Source: Bidens hawaiensis (lineage: Eukaryota; Streptophyta; Magnoliopsida; Asterales; Asteraceae). Taken from it: DNA of 64,000 bases. Under the pieces are notes generated by a model. It ran no database searches. It had not been told where the DNA came from and saw only the letters and a list, made by a program, of their open reading frames with translations. Every line of letters begins with the position of its first letter. Position 1 is the stretch's first letter. The stretch covers positions 1,550,001 to 1,614,000 of the forward strand of contig JAIQDT010000232.1 of assembly GCA_021521415.1 (NCBI GenBank). Reading direction: 5' to 3'. Positions 9,596-21,337 of this stretch are shown here, in pieces. The position numbers were made by a program, and so were the translations under genes.

Positions 9596-12270
9596 TCAGA
9601 TTTCATCAGAGTTGATCATTCCCAAAGATTTTAGGAGAAAGTGGAATCTAGTTTTATCTAGTGGCTTGGTGAATAAATCAGCCAAGTTGTCCCTAGTATC
9701 CCTCTTTTCATTTCAATAAGGCCTTTCTCAATGCAATCTCTAATTAAATGATGTCTGATTTCAGTGTGCTTGGTCTTAGAGTGTTGGACTGGGTTCCTTA
9801 CAATGAATAAAGCAACAGTATTATCAATAAAGATAGGAATGTTCAAGAAATTCAAACCGTAGTTCAGCAGTCGATTCTGAATCCAAAGGACTTGTGCATA
9901 GCCGGCAGATGCAACAATTTACTCACCTTCAGCAATAGAGATTGACATAGTAGTTTGCTTCTTGCACTGCCATGAAACCAGCTTGTCTCCAAAAAATTGA
10001 CATCCACCAGATGTAGACTTCCTACTCATGTTTCAACCATCATAGTCACTATCAGTGTACAAAAGTAGATCAAAGGCATGGTTCTTTGAATACCATATCC
10101 CCAAATCAGGCTACACCTTCAAATATCTAAAAATCCTCTTGACAACATTCATGTGAGAAACTTTTGGACTTGATTGGAATCTTGCACACACACAGACAGC
10201 AAACATAATGTCTGGCCTTGAAGCAGTCAGGTACATTAGAGATCCAATATTTTCTCTGTATTCATGTTCATCAATAGGCTCTCCTTTTTCATCAGCTATC
10301 CTCTTCTCATGGGTGTCCATTGGAGTAGAGGCAGTTTTCAAGTGTTGACATTTGAAATTGTTCAAGATGTCTTGCAAATGAATATACCATCCTTATTTTG
10401 TTAAACTTGCAATCCCAGAAAGAAATTCATTTCACCCATAGATCTCATACAGTACATGGATTTTATTACTTCCTCAAACTCCAAACATATTTTTTCAACT
10501 GTATACCCAAAGATGATATCATCTACATACACTTGTAGAAGGAGTAAATCTCTTCCTCTTTTCTTCTAGAAGAGAGTCTTATCAATAGCTCCCCTTTGAA
10601 AAACCATTCACAAGAAAGTGACTTGATAACTCACCATACCAAGCTCTTGAGCTTGATGTAATCCATATAGAGTTTTATTTAAATTATAGACTCTATTTGG
10701 AAACTCAAGATCCTCAAAACATGGAGGTTGAGTAACATGCACCTCCTCTTAAATCTTTCCATTCAAGAAAGCAGATTTGACATCCATTTGAAATACTCTT
10801 ATGTTCTTTAAAGCAGCATAAGCTAAGAAGATTTTGATTTCTTCTAGCCTTGCCACTGGTGCAAACACTTCCTCAAAGTCAATTCCTTCTTCTTGAAGCA
10901 TCATAGTGCAACTAGTGTTGCTTTATTCTTCATTACAATCCCTTTTTCATCCCTTTTTGTTTCTGAAAACCCATTTGGTACCAATAGCATATTTACCTCT
11001 TGGCTTATCTACAAGTTCCCACACCTGCAGATTTCTGAGTTGAGCCAACTCCTCTTGCATTGATTCCACCCAATTATTGTCTTTTAAAGCTTGAACTACG
11101 TTCTTGGGTTCAACGTGGGATAGAAAGCAGGAGTAGAAACAAATGTTTGCAGATTCAGATGCACTTCTTATAACTCTTTCATGGATGTCCCCAAGGAAGT
11201 TTGCACAATTTGATTTGAAGACATATTTGAATCAAGATTTGTATCATTGAGGTATGGTTCCTCAATGATCAAACCAGATTATGTAGTGTTCATTTTTGCC
11301 ATTTCTTCAACATTCTGTTGAGATATTTGGGATAGAAAGTAGGAGTAGAAACAAATGTTTGCAGATTCAGATGCACTTCTTATAACTGTTTCATGGATGT
11401 CCCCAAGGAAGTTTGCACAATTTTATTTGAAGACATATTTGAATCAAGATTTGTATCATTGAGGTATGGTTCCTCAATGATCAAACCAGATTATGTAGTG
11501 TTCATTTATGCCATTTCTTCAACATTCTGTTGAGATATTTAAGCAATAGCATTTCCAATGTTCAAACTTTGAAACAAGGCTTCAAAATTTTGTTGCCTTT
11601 CATCTTGTTCTTGATCAATATGGTCATCAGGTTGTACTTCATTGTTGACAAATTGCTTTTGATCATATTGATTGTTAGTTTGCACATCATCCATGACAGA
11701 ACTTTCTTGAACAGATGGTTGATCAAGATTATCATTATGCTCATATTCTGATTCCATATTAGAGGCATTTTTATCAAATGAGTATTCAACATTTTTGTCA
11801 GCAACTTTTGACCATAATTTGTCCAAATCAACCTACTTTTCTGATTCTTCTTCATGGACAGTTGTTCTATACAAAGTTTCATCAAAGTCTTCAGGATATA
11901 TCTTGAAAGACTTGATTAACTTCTCAAGAACAAACAACCACGATGCTCCATAAACTGTATAAAACTGGTTTTCATTGAATATCACAAAAAGATTATTCAA
12001 TCACACTCAAGTGATCTTTCACATATACTCTATAAGCTTTTGAGTGTGTGGAGTATCCAACAAAGAAACAATATATAGATTTTGATTGAAACTAGTTAAG
12101 GTAGTCTTTGGTATTCAAAAATGAGCACTTGCATCAAAAAGGCTTGAGAAACTTGATGTAGGGTTTTCTTTTGAACTAAATCTCATTAAGAAGAACGTTG
12201 TTCTGAACATAACAAGCAATATTGATAGCTTTTGCCCAAAAAGTAACATGCAAATAAGCATCTGCTAACA
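9596..12270 (-). pseudogene. copia-1 pol, second half (integrase tail, RT, RNase H)
   Basis: Minus-strand continuation of copia-1 beyond the gypsy insertion. From high to low coordinates: the integrase tail following LADAYLHVTFWA next to the insertion point; an acidic linker (11826-11539); a badly frameshifted RT (11080-10380); the intact stretch GSLMYLTASRPDIMFAVCVCARFQ (within 10377-10111); and RNase H blocks TDSDYDG, CQFFGDKLVSWQCKKQTT and NPVQHSKTKHTEIRHHL. It ends with an LDKTRFHFLLKSLGM tail and a stop at 9598-9596. Many stops and frameshifts, plus a 212 bp tandem duplication, make it dead. It joins the 37659-38650 segment to make one integrase split by 25 kb. Confidence 0.5.
11117..11540. 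repeat. 212 bp tandem duplication in the copia-1 linker
   Basis: Copy 1 is 11117-11328 and copy 2 is 11329-11540. They begin GGGATAGAAAG and end GAGATATTT. I find four single-base differences by eye. As 212 is not a multiple of three, the duplication itself shifts the pol frame. Confidence 0.5.
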
Positions 12271-12275
12271 TAGAT
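12271..12275. other. target site duplication of the gypsy element, left copy
   Basis: TAGAT here (ATCTA on the minus strand) matches TGGAT at 37659-37663 (ATCCA) at four of five bases. Removing everything between rejoins the copia-1 integrase frame at its conserved EAARSM/LADAYL block. Confidence 0.5.
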
Positions 12276-13456
12276 TGTCACACCCCGTAAACTTAACTTA
12301 GCGGCGGAAGTCTTAATTAAGACGTTCTAGTGGTGACAGACGCCGATTAGCCATACAATATTTAAGCACACACCATTAATGTACAAGTTGGACATTTATT
12401 ATTGAAAACACAAGTTTCAAGTCATCAAAGTACATATTATATTAAAACATTATGTCCAACTGTTGGGATCTAGAATTCTGCATTTTCCCACGTTTTCTTC
12501 ATGAAGCACCAAGTTTTCCTTTACCTGAAAAACACGTTTAAAATATACGTCAACACAAAGGTTGGTGAGTTCTCATTAATATAAAATATCCTTTTTCATT
12601 AAATTTCACTTTCTCCATTTCGAAACTATTTTGTCCATACAAAATCAATACCTATATTTTCCCCTGGCCCCACGGGACCAAGGCCAACTTACACGAAAGT
12701 TGTTAAAAAAAATCATATAGTCGCCTCAACAACAAACCAAATGGACTCCTTTCGTATTACAACGATAGTTCTCGATATTACATTTTATTCTTCAACATTT
12801 GAGAAAGTTATAAACTAGCAAGGAATATAACAAATGTAATGCTACTAAACCTATAATCAAAGCGTACAATAATTCAAAATATTTGCCCCCAACATTTAAC
12901 CAACATGACTGGTCGGTAGGCAGGGCGTCACCTAATAGATCTATCAATATTTTTATGCCTTTTTACAGTTAATGATTATAAGACTGCGATAACCACAATT
13001 TCCCTGAATATTTATTCTAGCGAATATTTATTCTAGTCAGCCCGACCACGTTAACTAATGTCGGTAAAATCTAAAGCCCTTACAATATCACAATTGTTAA
13101 GATGAACGGTATTGGCTTCTACTTGCTTATTTTCTAAATTCGTGAATCGAACATTCTAAAATTATACTTATGACCTAATATTAATATATTTACTGGATAT
13201 ATATTATATTAGGTCATTCCCGACGTTTAAGAATTTATTTGGAATTTTAACCTTACCCGGGTCGCTGTCAGTGTCAGTTTTGAGCAGTATTCGATACGCG
13301 CCAAAAATTAACTTTTTGAACACAATAAAATATAATATTCATATTCTTAGTGTCTTAAGACTAAAATATTATTATTTTGTTTTCCATAATACGAGATTAC
13401 ACAATAAACATGGATTACATTAGCATAGGATTGGTCTTAAAAGCTCGGGTGACACA
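12276..13456 (-). repeat. 3' LTR of the gypsy element, internally deleted
   Basis: 1181 bp. It matches the two ends of the 5' LTR (33976-34804 and 37303-37658) but lacks about 2.5 kb in between; the join is at about 13103. By hand the first ~235 bp differ from the 5' LTR at about 17 positions, so the insertion is not recent. The lost part includes the TATA region, so this LTR should not be able to start transcription as the other can. Confidence 0.5.
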
Positions 13457-13469
13457 TTCTCCCCTCCTT
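13457..13469 (-). other. polypurine tract of the gypsy element
   Basis: On the minus strand, AAGGAGGGGAGAA abuts the first base of the 3' LTR, the expected place and composition for the plus-strand primer of reverse transcription. Confidence 0.5.
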
Positions 13470-13490
13470 TATGAAATTTCGTCCCGAAAT

Positions 13491-16003
13491 TTAAGAGATA
13501 GCACTATTGTCGGACTCAACAGGGAACAAGTGAGGATATTTTATTTCTATTTGATCTTGACGCTCCCAGGTGAATTCTGGGCCCAACCTGGAATTCCAAC
13601 GCACTTTAACCAGTTTAATTCGGTTTCGACATAGTTTTTGAATTTTCCAATCCATAACCTCAACGGGTTCTTCGACGAACCGAAGCTTATCATCTACCCG
13701 AACATCATTCACATAGATGATTAGGGATTCGTCAGACAAGCATTTCTTTAGGTTTGACACGTGAAACACGTCGTGTATTCCACTGAGTTCCTGGGGTAGT
13801 TCGAGTCGATATGCGACAGGACCAACTCGACCAATGATTCTAAAGGGACAAATATAACGAGGGCTCAGTTTTCCTTTCTTTCCAAATCTAACAACTCCTT
13901 TCCACGGTGACACTTTTAAAAAGACTCGATCTCCAACTTGGAATTCTAACGGTTGTCTGCGATTGTCAGCGTAGCTCTTTTGTCGATCAGCAACTGCCTT
14001 CAACCTTTCCTTGATCTGAGAAACTCGGTCGGTGGTTTCCTGAACAATTTCAGGTCCAGTTAGCTGTTTTTCTCCAACTTCTGCCCAACAAAGTGGGGAT
14101 TGACATTTTCTCCCGTATAAAGCTTCAAACGGTGCAGCTTTCATACTAGAGTGGTAGATGTTATTGTAAGAAGACTCAGCCAAAGGCAGGTGAGTATCCC
14201 AACTTTTGCCAAAATCGAGAACAAAAGCACGTAGCATATCTTCTAAAGTCTGAATCATTCTTTCACTTTGACTGTCTGTCTGCGGGTGATAGGCAGTACT
14301 CATGTCTATACGGGTTCTTAAAGATTTATGCAATGATTGCCAAAAGCGTGAGACGAAACGACCATCCCTATCAGAGATGATTGAAACAGGAATACCATGT
14401 TTTTCTACAATTTCCCTAAGGTAAAGTCAAGTTAGCTTTTCCATACTATCTTTTTCTCTGATCGGAACAAAGTGTGTTGACTTAGTCAACCTATCCATAA
14501 TTACCCAAATAGCATCATGGTTATTGGGTGTCGGTGGCAATTTGGTTACAAAGTCCACGGTGATATTATCCCATTTCCATTGAGGAATCTCAGGTTGTTG
14601 AAGCAATCCAGGTGGTTTCTGGTGTTCAGCTTTAAATTTAGAACAAATTAGGAATTTGCTGACATAAACGGCTATGTCTCCTTTCATGTTTGGCCACCAA
14701 TAGAATTCTTGGAGCTTCGTCTAGTACCAATTTTCTCAAGTTCCCATATCTAGGCACCCAAACTCGATCGATGAGGTATGAAGTACCATCATATTTGGTG
14801 ACAAATTCGTATTCGAGTCGTGAGATTTGTCTGTATCGTTAGACCTAGTGCTCGAATGCGTAATGGCTTTTCTCTTTCTTTTCTACTTAATGCATCTGCC
14901 ACGACATTTGCTTTTCCTGGGTGGTAGTGAATATCGCAGTTATAATCGTTAAGCAGTTCGATCCAACGCCTTTGTCTCATATTGAGATCTTTCTGTTCAA
15001 AGATGTGCTGAAGGCTTTTGTGATCAGTGAAAATCGTACACTTGGTACCATACAAGTAGTGTCTCCAGGTTTTAAGTGCAAAAATAACAGCTCCCAATTC
15101 CAAATCATGAGTCGTGTAATTTTTCTCATGCACTTTAAGTTATCCGGAGGCATATGCTATCACTTTATCTCTTTGCATAATCACGCATCCAAGACCTAAT
15201 CGTGAAGCATCGCAGTAAACAACAAATCCGTCTGTTCCTTCTTGAAGGGATAGAATAGGTGCACTGCACAACTTTTGCTTAAGCAACTAAAATGCCTCTT
15301 CTTGTTTCTCGGTCCAATCGTACTTTTTATCTTTCTGGGTCAATTGCATCAAAGGTTGCGCTATTGATCAGAAATTCTCGATGAATCTCCTATAATACCC
15401 AGTTAGACCTAAGAATTGTCGCACTTCAGTTGAAGACTTTGGTGCTTCCCAATTCTTAATAGCCTCTATCTTCAAAGGATCAACGTGTATTCCTTTCTCA
15501 TTGACAACGTGTCCAAGAAAGTGAACTTCTCTGATCCAAAAATCGCACTTCAAAAATTTTGCATACAGATTTTTTTTCTTTAGCAGTTCCAAAATCAATC
15601 TTAGTTGTTTTCCATGCTCTTCCTTGGTTCGCGAGTAGATAAGCATATCATCGATGAATACTATCACAAATTTATCCAAGTATGGCTTGCAAACCCTATT
15701 CATCAAGTCCATGAATATAGCAGGAGCATTTGTCATTCCAAATGGCATGACAAGAAATTCGTAGTGGCCATAGCGTGTTCTGAATGCTATTTTGGGAATA
15801 TCTCCTTCTGCTACTCTGAGTTGATGGTATCCAGAATGTAAATCGATTTTTAAAAAATAGCTGGATCCTTGCAGCTAATCAAACAGATCATCAGTCCTCG
15901 GTAATGTGTACCGATTCTTAATAGTTAGTTTGTTCAGCTCCCGGTAATCGATACACATTCAGAATGATCCATCCTTCTTTTTGACGAACAGTACCGGAGC
16001 TCC
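13491..16003 (-). pseudogene. gypsy pol: RT, RNase H, integrase, chromodomain
   Basis: Continues gag-PR after one in-frame stop next to 16004. RT blocks include [31 protein letters not shown] and FIDDMLIYS (the FIDD catalytic motif, in 15748-15368). RNase H has IFTDHKSLQ and [14 protein letters not shown] (15133-14789). Integrase core is at 14687-14427 ([10 protein letters not shown]) and 14333 onward ([19 protein letters not shown]). The C-terminus ([23 protein letters not shown]...FTWE, about 13660-13540) is a chromodomain, which targets integration to marked chromatin in this group. At least six in-frame stops lie in RT, RNase H and integrase; most sit where a Gln, Arg or Trp codon is expected and need only one transition. 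Confidence 0.5.
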
Positions 16004-17887
16004 CTAAGGTGAAAAACTAGGTCTAATAAAGCCTTTATCCAGTAATTCTTGAAGTTGATTGGACATTTCTTGCATTTCTGACGGTGCTAATCTGTACGGA
16101 GATTTGGCTACCGGTGCGGCATCTTGAACAAGATCTATCCTGAACTCAACTTGTCTTTCTGGAGGTAAACCAGGCAAATCCTCGGGAAATACCTCTGGGA
16201 AATCTCGAAAAACTGGGATGTCTTCGAGTTTACGCTCCTTGGCTTGGGTGTCAACTACATGTGCTAAGAAAGCGGGGTATCCTTTTCGTAACATCTTCCG
16301 GGCTTTCATTACATTGACAAATTTCAAATCTGTGTTGCTTTGATCGCCACAGATTGATAGAATTTCCCCATTAGGAATGGTTATACGAACTAACTTCTCA
16401 GAACATACAATTTCAGCCTGATTCCTAGATAACCGGTCCATTCCTACAACGATGTCAAAGCTGCCTAATTCAACTGGCAAAAGGTCGATCTCGGATTTTC
16501 GATTTTCCAGTTGAATGGTACAACCTTGAATGATTTCACAGGTTTTTATAAGCTTTCCGTTGGCTAATTCTATGGAATATTTTTTTTCTAATTTACTGGG
16601 TTTAATGCCAAGTAATGGCTCAAATTGTTTAGAGACGAAACTCAAATCAGCCCCCGTATCAAGAAGAACATAAGCATAGTGGTTATTAACCAGAAACGTA
16701 CCAGTTACTACAGATGAGTCCTTACGAGCCTTCTTTGCGTTCATCTCAGATGCTTTCCCCTTTGAAATCTGACCCTTAATCTTTGGACATTCGTTCCTAT
16801 AATTTCCTTCAATCCCACATTCATAACATCTCCTCCTACTGGGATCCGTTGATCGATCATAACAATCTTGGGTCAAGTGTCCAAATCGGTTGCATCGGTG
16901 GCATCTTTTGCAAGCACCATAATGGCTTCCACCGCAAGTGTTACACCGAGGTGCTTGATTAGTATTCCTAGAGTTAGCAACAAACAAACGACCTGATCCT
17001 TGGTTCCTTCCTTTCTTAAATTGACCTCCTGAATTACCCGTCCATTTCCTCTTGTTATCTCCAACATTGATAACCTTCTTTTCCGATTCCCCTCCTTCTC
17101 CAGTAGTTTTCTTTCCGGCATCCTTTTTAACCAAAATACCTTTACGAACCACATCGTCAGTGAGGGTTTTTGCTAAATCACAAGCTGACTGAATCATATC
17201 AGGTTTAGAGGAAGTCACCATCCCTCTAATCTCTAGTGCTAAACCCCATATGTATCTTTCAATTCGAACATATTCCGGGTTAACCAAACGAGGTACCAGT
17301 CTAGCGAGTGCATTAAATCGTGACATGTAGTTATTAACGTCAGCTCCCTCCATGGTTAAATGCCAGAAATCATACTCAATCTTTTGAAGCTCGTTTCTAG
17401 GACAATACTCTTGTAACAGCATGTCCTTTAACTGCTCCCAAGATAAACCATACGCTGCCTCTTCTCCCATATTCTGGATTAAAGAGTTCCACCATTCTAA
17501 AGCCTCATCTTGGAAAGAACAAACACCGTATTTGATTCTTTCGGCTGGAGAACAGCTACTAATCTTCATCACAGATTCCATCTTTTCGATCCATCTTATA
17601 ATCGCTAAAGGACCTTCGGCTCCCGTAAAAGTTTTAGGACCGCACCCTTGGAATGTTTTGTAGTTACATCCAAGTGAGTGACTTCCTAAGGGGTTACCCG
17701 TAGCAGTTCTAGTACTAGTACCCATCGGAGTACCGTTCCCAGTTTCGTTTCCCGTGTTTCGCCCTTGGTTAATATTCTGATGTTCTATAGCCACATTAAC
17801 ATGTTGTTCAATTAACTGGGCTAATTCCTCGGGAGTCGTGGGTAAACCAGAACCTCGGGCGATGCTTTGCCTAGTCCTTGGTGGCAT
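16004..17887 (-). CDS. gypsy Gag-protease ORF, 627 codons
   Basis: Open from ATG (MPPRTRQS) at 17887 to a TAG at 16006-16004, which I read as a premature stop in the middle of Gag-Pol. Gag capsid region is about residues 75-235 (FTGAEGPLAIIRWIEKME, ALEWWNSL, YCPRNELQKIEYDFWHL). Nucleocapsid follows at about 300-360 with an intact CHRCNRFGHLTQDC knuckle and a second knuckle, CYECGIEGNYRNEC, whose His is replaced by Asn. Protease has the DTGA active site (YVLLDTGADLSFVS, about residue 405). The tail (DIPVFRDFPEVFPEDLPGLPP, YRLAPSEM) is the entry to RT. Although open, it could at most give Gag-PR without polymerase. Confidence 0.5.
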   Translation of the reverse strand: MPPRTRQSIARGSGLPTTPEELAQLIEQHVNVAIEHQNINQGRNTGNETGNGTPMGTSTRTATGNPLGSHSLGCNYKTFQGCGPKTFTGAEGPLAIIRWIEKMESVMKISSCSPAERIKYGVCSFQDEALEWWNSLIQNMGEEAAYGLSWEQLKDMLLQEYCPRNELQKIEYDFWHLTMEGADVNNYMSRFNALARLVPRLVNPEYVRIERYIWGLALEIRGMVTSSKPDMIQSACDLAKTLTDDVVRKGILVKKDAGKKTTGEGGESEKKVINVGDNKRKWTGNSGGQFKKGRNQGSGRLFVANSRNTNQAPRCNTCGGSHYGACKRCHRCNRFGHLTQDCYDRSTDPSRRRCYECGIEGNYRNECPKIKGQISKGKASEMNAKKARKDSSVVTGTFLVNNHYAYVLLDTGADLSFVSKQFEPLLGIKPSKLEKKYSIELANGKLIKTCEIIQGCTIQLENRKSEIDLLPVELGSFDIVVGMDRLSRNQAEIVCSEKLVRITIPNGEILSICGDQSNTDLKFVNVMKARKMLRKGYPAFLAHVVDTQAKERKLEDIPVFRDFPEVFPEDLPGLPPERQVEFRIDLVQDAAPVAKSPYRLAPSEMQEMSNQLQELLDKGFIRPSFSP

Positions 17888-18018
17888 TTTCTTTTTAAAT
17901 AATAAAGAAATATTATATTTCGCATAATTAATATCACATTTAATAATTAATTAATAATCAAGCATGATAAATAATAACACAATACACATTCATAAAGGAA
18001 AATTCTTAATATATTAAA
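17888..18018 (-). other. gypsy leader, 3' part
   Basis: About 130 bases of AT-rich leader lie between the gag ATG and the concatemer insertion point. The rest of the leader is at 32942-33101. Confidence 0.5.
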
Positions 18019-18023
18019 CATCC
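18019..18023. other. target site duplication CATCC, left copy
   Basis: CATCC here and at 32937-32941 flanks the whole 14.9 kb concatemer, with the LTR end TGATGTG starting at 18024. Only one pair of duplications brackets all four LTRs. Confidence 0.5.
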
Positions 18024-19747
18024 TGATGTGTGTATAATGATGCACTTTTTAATGACTCACAACTAAGCTTTAAATTTATTAAACGAAAATCCTAACGAAT
18101 CCACACACAACCGGCAAGTGTACCGATCACTAATAGTATAGACCTAAGGAAGTCCGAGTATCGAACATAAGGACACTCGAAAACGTATATGATACCTAAC
18201 CCTAACCAAGACTCACCTAATAATATTTAAATGATTTTTAATATAATTAACTACTTAACCTAACTTACTTTAACTATATTAGTTAACTAAACTTAACTTA
18301 ATTAAATGAAACCCTTGACGAAACTTGGAAACTTTAATGCAGTCGGAGAAAACGTCTACCTAGGTAAGAATCATATTGAAGGTATAATAAGCTAATGGAT
18401 TGAGGACTCTCACGACACCGGTTCCTAAGGATGACTCAACTAAGGTTCACTCAAGAAAGCTAGATCACCTCTCAGTCTCACTAACAAACTCTAACTTACA
18501 CTTAGTTGATTTTAAGAACAAACCGAGAAAGGAAATGTTAAAGTGTTCTAATGCCGACTCTCCTCTCGGACTCACCGACACACTACCCTAATGGAGACGA
18601 ATACTACGCAACCAAGGATAGAGGAACAATTTAGTTTAACTTATACTAGACCAACTAATAGCTCAAAAACCCAAACCCGACAAGAACCGAACCCGCTCTC
18701 GCGCGATCCTAAATCTAAAAAGTAAAATCTATTAGACGACCTTACTTCCTATCACCTCTCGGTCTCTAAGAAGGCGTTCAACCGCTGATTATATCCAATT
18801 TATACACTCACTTAAACCCTACGGTTGATCACCCCGTAAACAATCTCTAGACACAAAGTAAAGAGTTCAAACAAGCTAAAATCAATCAAAACCTATTCAA
18901 TTAATCAAAGCAAGAGGTTTATGAGAATAACTAATAAATTCACATCAACTAAACACAACCTAATTCATTGTTGAACCAAACTTTTCATTAACAGTTCAAG
19001 TCATGATAATCAACAATCCATATTACTCATTAAAACCTAACAATAAACATCTAACCTAGGTAGAACTAACAAGTTTAGCCAATCATAATCAATGAACAGT
19101 AGATAAAATAGATATAAATGATAAACATGCTGATATAAATCTGATTACAAAAGGTTTGAATGCTTAAAAACCTAAAACGAACTCACAAACGTTAAAATAG
19201 TCAAAACTGACAACCGAAGGATAAAAGATGGAACCGTAAGCTTGTCCTCCTTGGTTTCTCCTCTAGAGAAGGTGTGGGATGGCTAGAAACTTGAATAAAA
19301 TCGTTCATAGGCTTTTAGGGTTTATGTATATGTTTAATCACCTCCTTCTTAATATAAAATAGGTTAAAACAAGCCCACTAGGCCTACTAGAAGACAAAAT
19401 AGACGTGGTAGCTGATTCTTGAACATTCTTGGCAGCCTTGGGACATGTGGGAATCTACCACATGCTTCTTGAATAGTATGACCTGGTCGCGTAGCTCGAA
19501 CATGACATTTTCTGACGTTTCTCGACTTTCAGCTCGTTTATCTTCGTTTTTGCGTACCGGCTTCATCCGAGCTCCGTTTTAGCTGATTCTTTTTTCATTT
19601 GACTCGTTTTCTCACTCTCTTCAACATGGGACCTATCACATACACAAACATGTAAATTATTGCAAGAATAACAAAATAATCGTTAACGTTTAAGAACAAA
19701 ATAACATAAAAACTATTAGGAAAACATGTGTGTTTTACACCACATCA
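18024..19747 (-). repeat. concatemer LTR a (3'-most in element sense)
   Basis: 1724 bp. It starts TGATGTGTGTATAATG and ends TACACCACATCA on the + strand. It is the most divergent of the four: it alone has GCACTTTTTAATG near 18043, CGAACATAAGG near 18162, and GTTTATG near 18918. Its last third agrees with LTR d rather than with b and c. A 63-codon + strand frame (18400-18591) recurs in all LTRs but runs against the element and has no other coding sign. Confidence 0.5.
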
Positions 19748-19760
19748 AAAATCCCCTCAA
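19748..19760 (-). other. polypurine tract of concatemer unit 1
   Basis: On the minus strand, TTGAGGGGATTTT abuts LTR a. The equivalent sites in units 2 and 3 (24144-24156 and 28540-28552) read TTGTGGGGATTTT. Confidence 0.5.
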
Positions 19761-19888
19761 TTAAACCTTTTTCGTCTCTGAAAAAGAAATCTACACAGGA
19801 TTATAACCAAGTGAAAAACAACAAACTCCCAGATTATTAATCATTATCAAAACATAAGAAATAGCTAAGCATATTGACCGCGATTGCC

Positions 19889-19908
19889 GATATTGTTGTC
19901 CACTTAAA
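19889..19908 (-). other. cross-family 20-base core, concatemer copy 1
   Basis: GATATTGTTGTCCACTTAAA on the + strand, preceded by CGATTGCC. It is identical to 56382-56401 in the copia-C 3' spacer. The copies in units 2 and 3 are at 24285-24304 and 28681-28700. Confidence 0.5.
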
Positions 19909-21337
19909 CCCAGCTACCAACCAATCAAGCCCCCCTTTTGCATTAAACGTTTTAAGTCCAAAAATTAAGGCTACACCTACCCTATCTCAGACAAAGAGAG
20001 CTAGAAAAACTAGAGTCGAAGCAAACTGGTTCGACAAATCACCATAAGCCAAAGACTCGTTGATAGTACTAATTAGATGCACTCGGTGAAATTTTGATGG
20101 ATGAATGGTCATGTGGAGGTCGTACGAGCTATTCCTAAATATTATTGGACTTTGTCCTATAAATTCCTAATTTTTATTTATTGACTAAGAACCTTCGAGC
20201 CCCAATAGTGTATCCTCAGAGTCACTATCCCCTTGGTAACACGTAAACTCTAAGTCCCGTCTAGTATGTGCACTTTGGCCTCTTTTACTAACTTTAAAGA
20301 ATTCTCATTTGGCATTTTACAATACATAACTTTCTTCACAAGCATTTTGCTTTTCTTTAACAAGTTTTGAGAATACACAAACATAACTTTCACTACTTAC
20401 TTTTCTTTTCTTTTCTTTTTTTTTTCTCTTTTTTCTTCTTTTTTGTTTCTTCTTTTTTTTCAATCTTTTATATCACCCTAAAATATATAACTATTTCTAA
20501 GCTCGTAGAAAGATGGACATGTGGTGTGTGCTGGTTTAAGTGCATCTAAGTATAACCATCTCAAAGTTTTCAGATTATGGTAATTCTCCCTAACATCGAA
20601 ATTCGGTTTCACCGTTTTCAAATTATTATATAAATAAAAACTGCTAAAGAGGACTATCAAAGCTAGTTGGGCCTACCGACACATCCCAAATCAGATATGG
20701 AACCATCCCTTCTTTTATTATTATATTATATATTTCAAAAGTTCCAAGAGTTCGTTAGCACATTGGTAGTAATATCATTTCCTGCTTAACGTGGAACAAA
20801 AACAATTTTAAAGGGACATTTTTCTTTAAAACTTTTTTTTTAAATATTAACTCTCAAGATTTTCAATATTCTTTTATTTTTCTTAAAAATGAAAACGTCA
20901 GTTCCCCATCCCCACACTTAAATTTCACATTGTCCTCAATGTGAGATAAGGAAAAGACAAAACTAAACATAAAGAAAAATAAAGTGGAACAGACTCCCCT
21001 GGTATATGTGATCATGCAAGTGTGTGGTGAATCATGTTCCTCGCCCTCCTATTCGAACGCAAGCTTAAAACTCCAGTGCTCTCTATCAAGCTATCACTAA
21101 CGAACGAAAGCGACAATCCTTAAGCATATTGCATCCCCACACTTGTTTAAAACTCCAGCTCATCAACCGTCATCAACCAACCAAGGAATAACCTGCAAGT
21201 AAGAGAAGAAACACCTGGTAAAACTCGGAAATAAAAATAAAATGAAAATAAAATAATAAGGAAAGATATTACCGGGTTGCCTCCCGGGAAGCGCTAAGTT
21301 TATTGAATAGTCTTCAGCCGGACTCGCTCCCGAAACC

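Noticed and set aside
18191..18206. CCTAACCCTAACC telomere-like motif in each concatemer LTR
   Set aside because: Only about two partial units inside an LTR; not an interstitial telomere array.
18400..18591. 63-codon + strand frame repeated four times (also at 22796, 27192 and 31589)
   Set aside because: It lies inside the LTRs, antisense to the element. Identity among copies is explained by the youth of the array, and nothing in it looks like a protein.
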